DNA of 64,000 nucleotides from Hermodice carunculata (GCA_964020975.1 OZ026630.1:62991245-63055244), one strand, 5' to 3'. Counted from the stretch's first letter, positions 47,426 through 59,440 are shown. Made by a program: numbers and translations. Notes: generated by a model from the sequence alone, not told the origin.

Positions 47426-48370
47426 GCATTGAGCAGTCATGTAGCTCATCCCTGAAACTACTGAGGTTACTATATACATGATATACACAAACTTAGTGCA
47501 TTGAGCAGTCACGTAGCTCATCCCTGAAACTACTGAGGTTACTATATACATGATATACACAAACATAGTGCATTGAGCAGTCATGTAGCTCATCCCTGAA
47601 ACCACTGAGGTTACTATATACATGATATACACAAACTTAGTGCATTGAGCAGTCACGTAGCTCATCCCTGAAACTACTGAGGTTACTATATACATGATAT
47701 ACACAAACATAGTGCATTGAGCAGTCATGTAGCTCATCCCTGAAACTACTGAGGTTACTATATACATGATATACACAAACTTAGTGCATTGAGCAGTCAC
47801 GTAGCTCATCCCTGAAACTACTGAGGTTACTATATACATGATATACACAAACTTAGTGCATTGAGCAGTCACGTAGCTCATCCCTGAAACTACTGAGGTT
47901 ACTATATACATGATATACACAAACTTAGTGCATTGAGCAGTCATGTAGCTCATCCCTGAAACTACTGAGGTTACTATATACATGATATACACAAACTTAG
48001 TGCATTGAGCAGTCATGTAGCTCATCCCTGAAACTACTGAGGTTACTATATACATGATATACACAAACTTAGTGCATTGAGCAGTCATGTAGCTCATCCC
48101 TGAAACTACTGAGGTTACTATATACATGATATACACAAACTTAGTGCATTGAGCAGTCATGTAGCTCATCCCTGAGACTACTGAGGTAATTATATACATG
48201 ATATACACAAACTTAGTGCATTGAGCAGTCACGTAGCTCATCCCTGAAACTATAGAGGTTGTACACAAACTTGGCATGCTTAGTGCACTGAGCAGTCACC
48301 TCATCCCTGTAATTATCGAGGTTACACACAAACTTGGCATGCTTAGTGCATTGTGCAGTCAACCAATCCC
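47370..48370. repeat. 72-bp minisatellite, about 12 units plus diverged edges
   Basis: Twelve near-identical 72-bp units (GCATTGAGCAGTCACGTAGC...TATACACAAACTTAGT) run from about 47426 to 48289. Variant shorter units flank both sides. Differences are mostly C/T at one CpG (CACGTAG/CATGTAG) and CTTAG/CATAG. A minus-strand frame of 317 codons stays open because 72 is a multiple of three (24-residue period, SVVSGMSYMTAQCTKFVYIM). Confidence 0.95.
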
Positions 48371-48382
48371 TGAAACTTTGCC

Positions 48383-49090
48383 GCTTTTGAAACAAATTAT
48401 TAAAAGGAACTGGGGCACAATACAAGCTTCTAGAAGTGCATCAGTGCTGGAAAACAAAAAAGTGTTGCTAGGATTCAGAAGAGCCAGGAATCTAAAAGAT
48501 GTTCTGACTCAGTCTAGAATCAGATATCCACCACCACAACCACATACACCAGCAGTGTCTGGTGTGATGGACAAGACTCCATGCAATACATTTAATTGCA
48601 GATATTGCCCCAAAATGGACACCGGGGGCATCGTCACAAATACACACACAGGGCGTTTATACACGACCCCCAGGGGAGGTTCCTACAAACACAACAATTT
48701 AGTTTACCTCCTCACATGCATGGTGTACAAGAAACAATATGTTGGACAAACAGGACGAGCCCTCATGGATCATGTGGATTGAATGTGGGAATTTTGCACT
48801 TCTATCATATAAATAAGAGTGACCACACACAACCCCTGGGAAGGCACTTTGCTCTCATAAACCATGGTTCTCCAAAACTGGCTATTCAAATTCTTGAATA
48901 CATACATGTAGGCACACCCCCAACGCAAGACACTGAAACTCAGGCTTCCCAGGGAAACACACTGCATCTACCAACTTCATGAACTGAGCACTACGGAACC
49001 TTTCAGTCGTAATGTTATAGGCAGATGAACTCCTTGTTCAGCCATACGCAAAATTTTTACCTGCAAGTTCATCTGCCTGCTAACACCACC
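48383..49090 (+). mobile_element. Penelope-like element, 3' part with GIY-YIG region (broken)
   Basis: Read on the plus strand, the coding remnant begins LKQIIKRNWGTI, followed by the typical Penelope-like block LLGFRRARNLKDVL, a cysteine-rich linker PCNTFNCRYCPKMD, ITNTHTGRLY-like residues, then LVYLLTC...QYVGQTGRAL, the GIY-YIG endonuclease start. Further blocks PLGRHF and IQILEYI lie in a shifted frame. The reverse-transcriptase core is absent: the element is 5'-truncated at the edge of the 72-bp minisatellite. It is broken in several places. Penelope-like elements are retroelements found across animals. Confidence 0.85.
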
Positions 49091-49400
49091 TTTAAATGTT
49101 TATGAAACATCTGTTCCATAAGCCAACGAATCGTGAAAAATCTTTATTGAGGGTGGAGGCTGTCACATCACATCACTGCCACAATACACTTATTAAGATG
49201 ATCAAAGATCATCTGGGTACACTGAGTGTCCATTTGTACCTGTGGTCATTGCAAACAGGGTTAAACATGACAACTATGTCAATTTTGACTATTGTCACAT
49301 CACATGTGCAAGACTGAGGATATGAAACATACATCTTGACTTTAGTTACGTGTATGTCATACCCAACTATATAAAGCATGTACGCGCGACCGTTACACGA

Positions 49401-49439
49401 GCCTCTGATGAGACGTAGCAGCGTCGAAACCAGTCAGGC
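49401..49439 (+). ncRNA. Hammerhead-ribozyme-like motif (type I, minimal)
   Basis: Core CTGATGA (49405-49411), stem II GACG / CGTC (49412-49415 with 49422-49425, loop TAGCAG), GAAA (49426-49429), a two-base-pair stem III (A-U, C-G) with loop CA, and GTC (49433-49435) as predicted cleavage site. Stem I is GCCT (49401-49404) with AGGC (49436-49439). All conserved core residues are present. Penelope-like elements are known to carry such motifs in their terminal repeats, and this one lies about 400 bp beyond the GIY-YIG region. Confidence 0.65.
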
Positions 49440-51622
49440 GTTACAGGGGAGGACAATTGTCATTTTTTGCCTTGCCCTGCCATCATATTTGCTACATAAT
49501 AATTTTGACATGTTCATTTGCATACTTCATCCATAAGGAGACTCTGCCACACTGGCTCTATGAGGTCTGTTCTCAATGTGTGACTGTTATATAGTAGAAT
49601 GGTTTTTGTTCAATTTATGTGTATTTATTGCAGTAATATCAAACTTCACATACATTTAGCCAGTCACACATGTAACAAAAATAAAAAAAAAACATTCTCA
49701 AGGCAGCCCTGACACACATAATCCACAGATATAAATCCAGTTTTTTGCTGAGACACATTTTATATATATAAAACAAGTCAAAAACATTTAAATGCTGAAT
49801 GTTCTCAAATATAGTTCCTATACTCTGGAATGTACATACCTTTTAAATGTTTTGTATGGGCACTTATACATGTATTTAAGGTGTAGAAATATCCTACATT
49901 TAGCTAGAACACGAGACTTCTGAATCAGGTACATGTTAATTATTTATATTCAAGAATTGAAACTATGCTAGATGAACAGGTGAAAAATAAGGAACTTGTG
50001 GCCAAGAAAACTAAATAGTTAGATTCATTTTGAAAACAATACCTCAGTTATCTAAAAAGGCCAAAATTATGCCAATAGTTTTTTCATGATGACTAAAATG
50101 ACCTCAACACCCTCACAGCCAGGCTCATCTGCCTGTGACCTTGAAAACCAGGTCAAGGTCAACAAGGAGCATACCCAGGCAAGATCCTCACAGGATGTTT
50201 CAATTGTCAAAATTTGACATTCTATCTTAATGATCTTGTTCTGGTGAGACGTTATTGCATTTACAATGTGCACAGATGGACAAATGGATGTTTCAATGTA
50301 CCCAGGGACATGATGACAGCCAAGGGGGTAAAAAGGTTGAGGTAGGGCTGTGAAACTGATGCAGGTGATACCTGAGGAACTTATCACATGTATTTTCTGT
50401 GCTTTATTGATCCTACTTTTGGACTCACCCACAACATTTGATCCCTTAAGAACTTTCAGGGTCCACATCCAGCCCTACCCATTTCCTATGTAGGAATGAT
50501 AAAGCTCACTAAAAGCCATTTTATATTCTTGCCCATAAAACTAATTTTGCTCAGACACCCAGGATTGGAATGATTTGCATAAATTCATTCTACTCTATTC
50601 GTGTCTGAAGCAGAAAATTCACGACAGAAGTTCCCAGACCTATTCCACAAACACATTAAGCATCGGTCTCCTGATGTATGCCTCTGTCCTTTCAGATGGA
50701 TGCATGTCTCTTCATGAATGCATCTGTTTCCAAATGAGTGTATCAGAAACTATTGGACACAAGTTTCTGAGAGGAAGCCTATCAAGTCATGCACGTCACT
50801 TTGCACGTCCTGTACACACACCACCACTGGCCAATGCTTTAGCTATATGCACATGTACCATCAGTCAAATGTTTATCAATTCCTAAACTCAGCATTTTTT
50901 TTTCTTGTAAAATTGCAGACATCATGCACGAATATTGACAAAAAGGGACTCAACAAATAGACAAAATGCATATAACTTAATGATAAATTGTCTGGAATTA
51001 TTATGGTCATACTGCAATATTTTGCCAAAAAGAAAAATACGTTTATATTGGTCTGTCATTTGGCCATTTATGACATTGATGAAGTAGAAGCAAAGACCCA
51101 AGCTGTGGCTCATTTGTCAAGCTGAACCTCATAAATCAAGCGTTTTTCTCAATGGCTCTACAATCCCATTTCCCCTGACAAAATAAGCTTTGCTTTGGGC
51201 TTAAAAGTACAATTTATGAAATGACTGGACTCATATGCCTGCTGCACGTACCATAAAAGTTTTGTAATTTTGTGCATTCTTGACAGATGGTAGTGATATC
51301 CAGCCTGCTCAAGTACACCTAATACAACACACCTTTACTTGAAACTGACATCAATCTGAGATGGGGCAATTGGGCTTTCTGTACTGGTGTACTGGTCATT
51401 TTTATAAACCATACTTGCAGTTTAGAAGCTCTTTTATTTCTGTACTTGATAGCATCCATTACTTCTAAATTATCTTGTTTTCTGTACCTTGTATTGGGGC
51501 AAAGTTATTATCAGTACCAGCATACTGGCATCCCCTGCCGCCAGAGATTTACAGATCAATGAAACAACAGAAACTGACACAAACACTACAAACTCAATCA
51601 CAATACAGAAAGATGATCATAC
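49440..51622. other. No gene; one TGACCTTG repeat fragment
   Basis: A fragment of the GACCTTG family lies at 50130-50290 (CTGTGACCTTGAAAACCAGG, then GGTCAAGGTCAACAAGG). The rest is unique-looking and without coding signal. Confidence 0.4.
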
Positions 51623-51759
51623 CTGAGATAGGTCATCCTCTGATAATCATAGTCATCCTTTTCTTCCTTATCCTTCCCACGGTGACTTCCCTTTCTGCGG
51701 AAAGAAAACCTGGTAACCTGTATCCGCTCCATTCTGTGCTGCAAGTTTGGTGCTTCTTC
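51623..51759 (-). CDS. Possible internal coding exon, product unknown
   Basis: Minus strand: acceptor-like TTGTCAAACACAG, then 137 bp open in one frame (EEAPNLQHRMERIQVTRFSF, then RRKGSHRGKDKEEKDDYDYQ, then RMTYL), then a strong donor CTCAG|GTATGA. The phase is 0 at entry and 2 at exit. The peptide is hydrophilic and basic-acidic, like a linker in a cytoplasmic or nuclear protein. No family recognised and no linked exon found. Of all isolated exon candidates this has the best pair of splice sites. Confidence 0.4.
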
Positions 51760-51888
51760 CTGTGTTTGACAAGTATAGACTAGAGACAAACCACAACTAC
51801 CACAGCATGAACTGTGTGTCAGAGATATGAGCCGCAGTTACTGCAGCAAAAAATACACTGAAGTGAGAGAATGTGGATTGGATAATGA

Positions 51889-52122
51889 CATTCACATCTG
51901 CTGAAGCACTATACCCCGAATTCCATCAACATAAGTTTGGAAACAATACGGGGAACTCCTGAAGAACTGTGGATTGCCCACTTCCAAAAGTGCAAGCAAT
52001 ACAAGCAAGCCCTGTCCCAAGTTGGCACGGTGAGACTGGCGATGCAACGTCTCCTCAATCTATGCGAGTATGATGGCCAACATAGACCACACGCCTGGCT
52101 TTATACAGCTCTACTGTGATAG
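51889..52122 (+). CDS. Possible coding fragment, product unknown
   Basis: Plus-strand open stretch without stop from 51889 to TGA at 52120-52122, with no ATG at its start. It reads HYTPNSINISLETIRGTPEE, LWIAHFQKCKQYKQALSQVG, then TVRLAMQRLLNLCEYDGQHR. Composition is protein-like and CpG content raised. A donor-like GGCACG|GTGAGA lies at 52029/52030. It could be an exon, or the coding remnant of an unrecognised transposable element. Confidence 0.3.
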
Positions 52123-54039
52123 GACCGTATCGGATCAATAGATCCTCTGTATTAACTCCCAACCAATGACCGTGTAACAATTACATTAGGCAGTGTGGAT
52201 CAGTTTTGCCAGCCAGCCCTGGGCAACGACATGCTTTTGCTCCCTTCTTCTGGGACAAGTTGTTTTGTATGAAGCTCTCTCAACAGGAATACCCTACTGA
52301 AAACTCACAATCACTAGTTACAAGGATTATGAGCTCATAGGCATGCGCTTATGTGATGTATGTGACTGCACAATAAATCAACATCTTTGACTTCATATAA
52401 TGCAGGTATACACAAACTAACATTGCATTCTGGTAATCATGTACAGTATGAAGAGCACTTGCAATGTATACAGCAGGCTGTACGTATGAGTCTTAAAACC
52501 ACATGAAACTCATTGTAAGCTTTACCACGGCAGGCTCTATAGGTGATACAATGTCCAAGCGTGCATATCTGTGTGTATGACAGCAAAGCAGAAGAACGCT
52601 GCCATGTATACAGACTCCCCTGCACCTCTCCCTTGGTTTCTCAAAGCCATAAATCTAGAAATCCATGCATGTTTGGGCCCTATAGTGTATATAAACAGAG
52701 GCAGGTGCTTGTTTATCTGATAATTCCACACAACTGCAAGTGTTGTTGCTACATGCTAGTGGCTGCAATATGGGCCTCTATGGAATCAAGTGTTGGAAGC
52801 AGACTTGCCGCACGATATGGATGTTTATACTGTGTACATTTGCCTTTCTATGCCACACATTGGCTTTTATATGGTAGAATTTTAGTGACAAATAGAGGCA
52901 CATAATATAGTAACTGAGCCCAAGATATATGTGCTTGTACCAAGGATAATGATTTCTACATATTTCACACGTCACCTTCAGTAATGGCAGTTTCTTTGTA
53001 GCCTGCTACACATACCTTAATTATGGAGTCCTGTCTCCTAATTTGGGCTCTGGCTACTTTTGTTTGCAAATGAAATTAATAAATTGATCATGTGCATCAA
53101 TTAAGCTCGTTAATATCCCAAATAATATTTGTACTGAAGATGATTCACTTGTGCCTGTGTTTTAAGCACATGACAGATAATACATGTACCTATGCATACA
53201 TGTATCAGTTACAGCAAAAACTTGACACTATTCCTTTTGCCCTGCCAAAAGTGACAATTATGTATGCATATGTATGGCATGTTGTCTTTCATAGTACAGA
53301 AAATATTCCACACCTGTGACAGGGTGGCTGCATCGCAATAACCAGGCATGGCAGCAAGAGTTTATGCATAGAAAATATTCCCCTGGGCATACCTGCACCG
53401 TATGACCTTAAAAATGATTTCATGGTCACCAAAATATGGTCAAATGGTACTACATGTATTATAAGAAATTTGAAAACAAGGTCATTATGTATCTTGTTTA
53501 CAATAAGTCAGGAACAGATTAAAGCTAAGATCAATGTACTTTTTATAGCTAATTTTGAAAACGAAAAATCAATATTTAGCCAAAAATCAACATATTGAGA
53601 GTACCCTTTTGGGAGGGGGAGCAGGTTATAAAAGAGAGTACTCTGTATACACTTTTAAAAATGTTGATTATTTTGGATGAACCCTCAGCAGTTATGAAGG
53701 TGAATAAGTTAGCAGCCACACTGGCCACATAAGACCACATCATTGACATAGTTGGTGGTCTCAGCCTCCTGACCAGACAGTACCTAGTGGCCCCGGTTCT
53801 CCAGGGGAACAAATGAAAGAGTAGCACAAGGCATGTTTAAAACAACATAAACAACCCCATCAGTCTTACTCTGTTGATGGTCATGCCAGTACAAGTATGT
53901 GGTATTTAAGCCAACAAGACATGTTGGTAAAACATAGATACCCCTCTACTGTCCTTATGTTCACCCTCATTACCCTGTTGATGGTACTAAATGGGGCACT
54001 CAATGATTTTGGGAAGTGATGCAGAAACCAAATTCACTA
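52123..54039. other. No gene seen
   Basis: Open frames at 52543-52905 (+) and 53576-53827 (-) have no recognisable domain or splice sites. Confidence 0.45.
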
Positions 54040-55230
54040 CAGTGGCCTTGTGACCTTGGAAATTAGGTCAAGGTCACCTTTCTTTAAAGCTGATCAAGCC
54101 CCAATAGAAGACTATAAATATCTGCAAAATAAAAGCTTTGGCTCAAAAATTCTGCAGTTATTAAACAGAAAGCAAATTCAGTAATGTGGCTCTGTGACCT
54201 TGGGAATTGACTTAAGGTTACCCATTTCAAAGCTTTACCTTGCTCTTATAAAAGGCTATATTCCTGTGCAATATGAAAGCCCTAGGTCCAAAATATCTTC
54301 AGTTATCATGTGGAACCAAGTTCACTGATAGGACTCTAGGTGGCGACTTTGGTAATGAATTTTTGTTTATCTTCTTAGCTGACCAAGCCCTAATTGAGGA
54401 CTATTACCATGTGCAATATTGAAGTCATAACTTAAATTCTGAGTTACAATGCAGAAACCAAGTTCACTAAAGTGCCCTTCTGACCTTTGAATTAGATCAA
54501 AGTCACCCATCTTTGAACTTGACTTAGCCCTGGATAAGGACTCTAATGTTGTGAAATATACAGGTCCTATCCTACAAACTTTTCTAGCTATCATGCAAAA
54601 ACCAAAACTTATTATAGTACATCCGTAACCTTGGAAATAGAGTCAAAGTCAACCACCCTCATAATTCACCCAGCTCTTATATAGGAGTATATATCTGGGC
54701 ACTATCAAAGTCCTATCTCAAAAAATTCTTCACTTATGGTGCTGAAACCATAGTCTCTGTACCGACAGACAGATCAATATGGTGACCTTGGGAATTTGGT
54801 CAAAGTCATCCATCTTCTAAGCTGATCAAGCCATAATTGTGGACTATTACCAAGTGCAATATTGAAATCATGACTAAAATTCTGAGTTACAATGCAGAAA
54901 CCAAGTTCACTAAAAGTGACCTTCTGCCCTTTAAAACTACGTCAAGGTCATCCATCTCTAAACTGGACCTAGCTCTGGAAAAGGACTATAATCCTGTGAA
55001 ATATACAGATTCTATCATGAAAATGTTTCTAGTTATCATGCAGAACCCAAAACTTACTACAGTACCTATGTGACCTTGGAAATAAGGTCAAGGTCATCCA
55101 CCTTCATACTTCACCTAGCCCCTATATGGGAATATATACCTGGGCACTATCAGTCCTATCTCAACAAAATTCTTGAGTTATGGTGCAGAAACCACAATCT
55201 CTCCACTGACTGACCAACATGAGCAAAGCT
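54040..55230. repeat. Tandem array of about 145 bp x8, TGACCTTG-rich
   Basis: Each unit has GTGACCTTGGAAATTAGGTC-AAGGTCA, then a TCATCCATCTT...AGCTGATCAAGCC block, GGACTATAATCCTGTGCAAT, and ATTCTGAGTTATGGTGCAGAAACCAAGTTCACTA. Starts fall near 54049, 54194, 54330, 54480, 54627, 54780, 54920 and 55070. Divergence is high, pointing to an old array. Confidence 0.85.
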
Positions 55231-56190
55231 CTATGTCCCCCCTTCTTTATACGCACCTACTGGTCATGATGAAATATCCTACCAAGTTTGAGGACTGTAG
55301 GTAGAATCATTGTTGAGTTATTGATTGGTCATTTACTTCATTGTAAAGATGATAACCTTCACTATCATGACCTTGATCTTGGACCTGCTGACCCCATAAC
55401 CAACAAGAGTCAACTATGATTTTGTTCCTACCAAGTTCATGGGCAATACAATGTAAGTGTTATCATTGTGGTATCACTAATCAGATATAGTTTTCTCTGT
55501 CAAGGCTACCAAGAGTACATGTATGACCTTGGACATACATGTAATGACCCCAAATCTACAGGGGTCATTTACTGACCATGGTCATTCACCTTAATAAATG
55601 ATAAGTTTGGGATTGAAAGGTATGACCATTCTGGAGTTAACAATTGGACACTGTTTTCTCTGTGAAGCTGACCCTGACCTTGACTTTTAACCTTCTGAGC
55701 TAAAAGTCAATTGGGGGTCATCTACTTATCCACTGAATGAAATTTGAGGGCAATGTCTAGACCTGAAGTCTGGTTCTTGATTGGACATCACTTTTACTTT
55801 CAAGGTCAGCAGGACCATGATCTTTGACCTCCAAATCCCAAAATCATCATCTACTGGCCACGATAATCAACTCTACCATGTTTTAGGCCCATAGGTTGAG
55901 TTACTGTTTGCACACTGATTGGTAGGCCTGTATGTCACCATGAACTGGATGTTTCCCCTGATAACCCCAAACTCAATATGTGTCATGGACATGACCTATG
56001 ACCTTCTGACTCCAAAATCAATAAAGGTCATCTTAAGATCATGACATTTGACCCTGCCAAGTTTCAGACTGACAAGTATAACCATTTTGGAGTTATTGAC
56101 CAGACACCAATCTGACCAACAGATAGGACCAAAAGATGTGTGTCCTGCATCTTTCTTGGGTGGGTGGGGTGGGGAACATGGCATAATTAA
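55231..56190. repeat. Second tandem array, about 190 bp x5, GACC/GGTCA-rich
   Basis: Units contain CTACTGGTCATGAT..., CCTACCAAGTTTGAGG, TTGAGTTATTGATTGGACA, and ACCATGACCTTGATCTTTGACCT followed by CCAAAATCAATAGGGGTCAT. It ends with GACCAACAGATAGGACC ... GGAACATGGCATAATTA, the terminus also seen at 22.5 and 61.2 kb. Confidence 0.75.
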
Positions 56191-56356
56191 GCATTTGTAG
56201 AAGAATAGCTACTATCACTGTGATATTGTGGTCAGATGAAACAGTGTATTGATTTATTGTATAAACATGCTCATGGATCTATCATGGCGTACGAAAATTA
56301 GTCCTGTCAAAAAAGAGATTTATGAAACATTTTCTCTTGCCCATTCGTGATTTACT
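56191..56356. other. No gene seen
   Basis: Short unique spacer between the array and the next MITE. Confidence 0.4.
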
Positions 56357-56545
56357 TTAACGCTGTCGCACTTAAACTGGCCCAAACTACCTGGAGGTAA
56401 AACACTGTCTGCCACCATGATTTTTATAAATCTTAGTGTTAACGAAAAAAAACCCCACAATGCAGCATTGTAGATGAGTGGCAGCTGAAGAGCAGGTCCC
56501 AGGATTCCTGACTTGCCCCCAGGATAGCTGTTGACTTTGTCTTAA
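56357..56545. mobile_element. TTAA fold-back MITE, decayed copy
   Basis: TTAACGCTGTCGCACTTAAACTGGCCCAAACTACCTGG start, CATTGTAGATGAG, and AGGATAGCTGTTGACTTTGTCTTAA end. The middle is heavily changed. Confidence 0.65.
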
Positions 56546-56770
56546 CTCTGTCAGTGCCAACAACTTAAGGTAAACTGCTCTGACATACAATAAGAGTGCT
56601 GGATTCATGTTCATTGTAGATTACCTATCACTCAAGTACCAGCATATACATGTATCTGTATTCATATAAAATATAATAGTCCAGGTCAACTGTTTTCTTG
56701 CACATTGTGCCCAAAGTGTCCCTCAGAAAGCTGTTGACTCAAGACTAAATGTGGTACTGGAAGAGTTTAT
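56542..56770. mobile_element. Fold-back MITE, CTCTTT subfamily copy 2
   Basis: Begins TTAACTCTGTCAGTGCCAAC, has GTGCTGGATTCATGTTCATTGTA, the hairpin GGTCAACTGTTTTCTTGCAC / CAGAAAGCTGTTGACTC, and ends GTGGTACTGGAAGAGTTTA. It is the partner of the copy at 3.1-3.3 kb. It shares its first TTAA with the end of the preceding element. Confidence 0.75.
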
Positions 56771-57159
56771 CCATAAAGGAAAGAATTAAAACTATCTACA
56801 GCAACATAATATTAAGCCACAGGCAACTAAATGCTCAATCCCACTGTCTGCAGGTGACGGGTCCCACTGACCCAATAAAACATTGAGGAACTTGGATTTC
56901 ACATTCAAGCAAACAAAAAGTGACGCATTGCAGCATGTCATCCAATTAAAATTTATTCAATAAAAAGGCTGATTAATTTATTTCTTTCAAGATGGCTAGA
57001 CAAAAATTCAATGGCTAATCTGATCAATACAGCAATTTGTAGTTTTCATTACGAGTTCAAACTGTAGACATATGACCTACTTGGGGTTTCACTCTGCAAT
57101 GCTGCTGTCATGATACAAGTGGGCCTAACTGAATCCTCCAGATGACTCTATTAGCATTA
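56771..57159. other. No gene seen
   Basis: No supportable feature. Confidence 0.4.
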
Positions 57160-57242
57160 ACTGGTATGACTTGGACTCTTAGTGCCCATCCCATGCCTCG
57201 GAAAGCTGTTGAGTAAATCTTGATTTATGGGGAAAGGGTTAA
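57160..57242. mobile_element. TTAA fold-back MITE, right-end fragment
   Basis: TGACTTGGACTCTTAGTGCCCATCCCATGCCTCGGAAAGCTG then TTTATGGGGAAAGGGTTAA. Only the right hairpin arm and tip remain. Confidence 0.75.
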
Positions 57243-57544
57243 AACATAAAGAGAAAGATGATCCGATTCTTCATCAGCTATGCCATGTTCTGAAAATTGT
57301 GATGAATATATGGATAAATTTATTTTGAAGAAACGGGTAGATTTTAAAGTACCTTGATGTATTTTCATGAGTACGCTTTTGCTTATTCTCGATTTTACTG
57401 TCCATGCAATCACATGCTGTTCACATGCAGTGAGTCATGAGTTAACTTTGGTTGGATTCATTGACTCCATTATTAAATTGCAATAAAAACAAATGCCAAA
57501 TTTACAGTTACTTCATGGCAATATCACTTAATCATGTCCATGTG

Positions 57545-57626
57545 CTAATTCAGATTGTTTTTCCAAGAATTCTTTATTATATCTGTGTGCTAACACAGAC
57601 ACATTGTTTTTCCAAGAATTGTTTGT

Positions 57627-57669
<43 letters not shown>

Positions 57670-57715
57670 TTATGGCTGTGTGCTTACACAGACATACTGT
57701 TTTTCCAAGAATTCT
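57545..57715. repeat. Tandem GTGCTAACACAGA...TTTTTCCAAGAATT x3 with (TTTA)n
   Basis: Three units of GTGTGCTAACACAGACACATTGTTTTTCCAAGAATT. The second has an expanded TTTA microsatellite (57627-57670) inserted after AATTGTTTG. Confidence 0.9.
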
Positions 57716-57779
57716 TTCTTTAGTTTCTTTCTTTCTTCTTTACAGCCAACTTTGCCTGGAGTTTTTCTCGAATTTCATA

Positions 57780-58275
57780 TCACCAACAAATGCTAAATTT
57801 TGCACAGTTATTGATACAGCACTAAATTTAAGCACCCGGTTTGGAATAATTGAACATGTTGAAAATTATGCAAATTACAGCCACTTGAAAATGGGAATGT
57901 TTAATATCGTCAAGACTATTAAAGGCAGAGGTACCATTCCAGCTTTACTTCATAGGTTTGTGCTATATAGGGCATCCAATAAACCATAACAAAAAGTTCT
58001 AGATATTTAATTTAAGCACATTAGGGGCTATTGAAAAGTTTTTCTTGAATATCTTCAAAACTACTAAAATAGCAGAGTTATTCAAACTTCAATTCACAGA
58101 TTTGAGCTCTAAGCACATCCAATGGACCACAAACTAAGTTGTGGAATTGAAATTTATGTCACTTAGGGACACTTGAAAGAGTTAAATGAGGTACATGTAG
58201 ATTGTTTCTCATTCCTTAAATTCATAAGTTTGTGCTACAGTAGCATCCAATGAAGCTTTGAGAACACACAGATTT
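57780..58275. repeat. Degenerate tandem repeat, about 135-150 bp x3
   Basis: Each unit ends with a block like TTCATAGGTTTGTGCTATATAGGGCATCCAATAAACC, CACAGATTTGAGCTCTAAGCACATCCAATGGACC, or TTCATAAGTTTGTGCTACAGTAGCATCCAATGAAGC. Confidence 0.65.
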
Positions 58276-59440
58276 GCTTTTGAAGCAAATCTTCTTTTCT
58301 AGTAACCCCATTGGTTTTTAGCTTGCCCTCAAAATATGACAAGATACACCTGTATTTTCCCAATGTGTGATGGGGTTTCAAGGCACATTACACAGACTGG
58401 TTAGTAAATGTTTATAAACGTAGCTATCGTTTATCTTACAAACACACATTCTTCATATTTGTGTCTAAGCAATGCACATCTGACCGTGGTTAACATTCTC
58501 TCACAGCTTATTTTTTGAGCTTCATTCAGAGAACATGGTAAAGCAGTGAATATCTGCCAGAAGACTGAATGTTAACAAAGACATGGAATACAACTTGGTG
58601 AATCAACCAACCTGATTGACCCACTTGTATAGGACAAAAGTGTACTTTTTACAGTGAGCAAGACAATGTCATTTTAGTTTTTTTATTGTCTTCTTTTTTT
58701 TCCCCATCAAATATACCATTCTCTTTTCTCTCAAGTACATGTGTCCAATATTTTCCAGATAAGTTGACAGTAAGCAAGCGCCCCCCTGTATACTATCTCA
58801 CTCCGTTCCTTGCTTCCTTGTCATTTCTGACAGTCAAACGACACAGGTCCACAGCCCTCTTACAGCGTCCTTTGGAGGTACACCCAGATTTACCATAAAG
58901 CAAATCTTCCTTTCGAATTTGATGATGTTTCCCAATGAAAGCCAGCTATTTTCCCCCAAGTTTACAACAGCTGTTACAAGTTTATGTTCGATGGCAGCTT
59001 TTATAACATGGAAAACAAGCGGGATCAAAGAAGCATGGCCTAAACATGACCCTTGCCAGTGAACTATTTCAAGCGAAGCAATCTGCTTGTGCAGCCAATT
59101 GCAAGTTGTTTATTGTCCTGTGGGACAAGCAAGGGCAGTTTACATACCTTCTTTTATTCATATACTGTACATGTTGTTATTATTAAATATCTGGGTTAGT
59201 ATTGCAAAAGCAGAATTTTAAAATTGTTAAGCAAAATATCTTGGTTTTTATTTAATGCCTGAATTAACTGAAAGTTTTCTTAATTTTCTGCACAAACAAT
59301 TTTGGCACCTGCACTAGCCATATGGAACTTCATAAGCATTTTGTTAATATGCTGATCTGGAATATATAAATTTGCACATCCTGTATTATTCCTATTTAGC
59401 ACTAAAGAATATTTTGGGAATTTTCCTAACACTAGGAGAT
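58276..59440. other. No gene seen
   Basis: Unique-looking sequence with T-runs. The short plus frame at 58686-58898 is not supported. Confidence 0.45.

Noticed and set aside
47324-48277. 317-codon minus-strand frame as a repetitive protein gene
   Set aside because: It coincides exactly with the 72-bp tandem array. A unit length divisible by three keeps any stop-free frame open, and there is no start context, signal peptide or non-repetitive domain.
52543-52905. 120-codon plus-strand frame
   Set aside because: Cysteine-rich by chance composition, no domain pattern and no paired splice sites.
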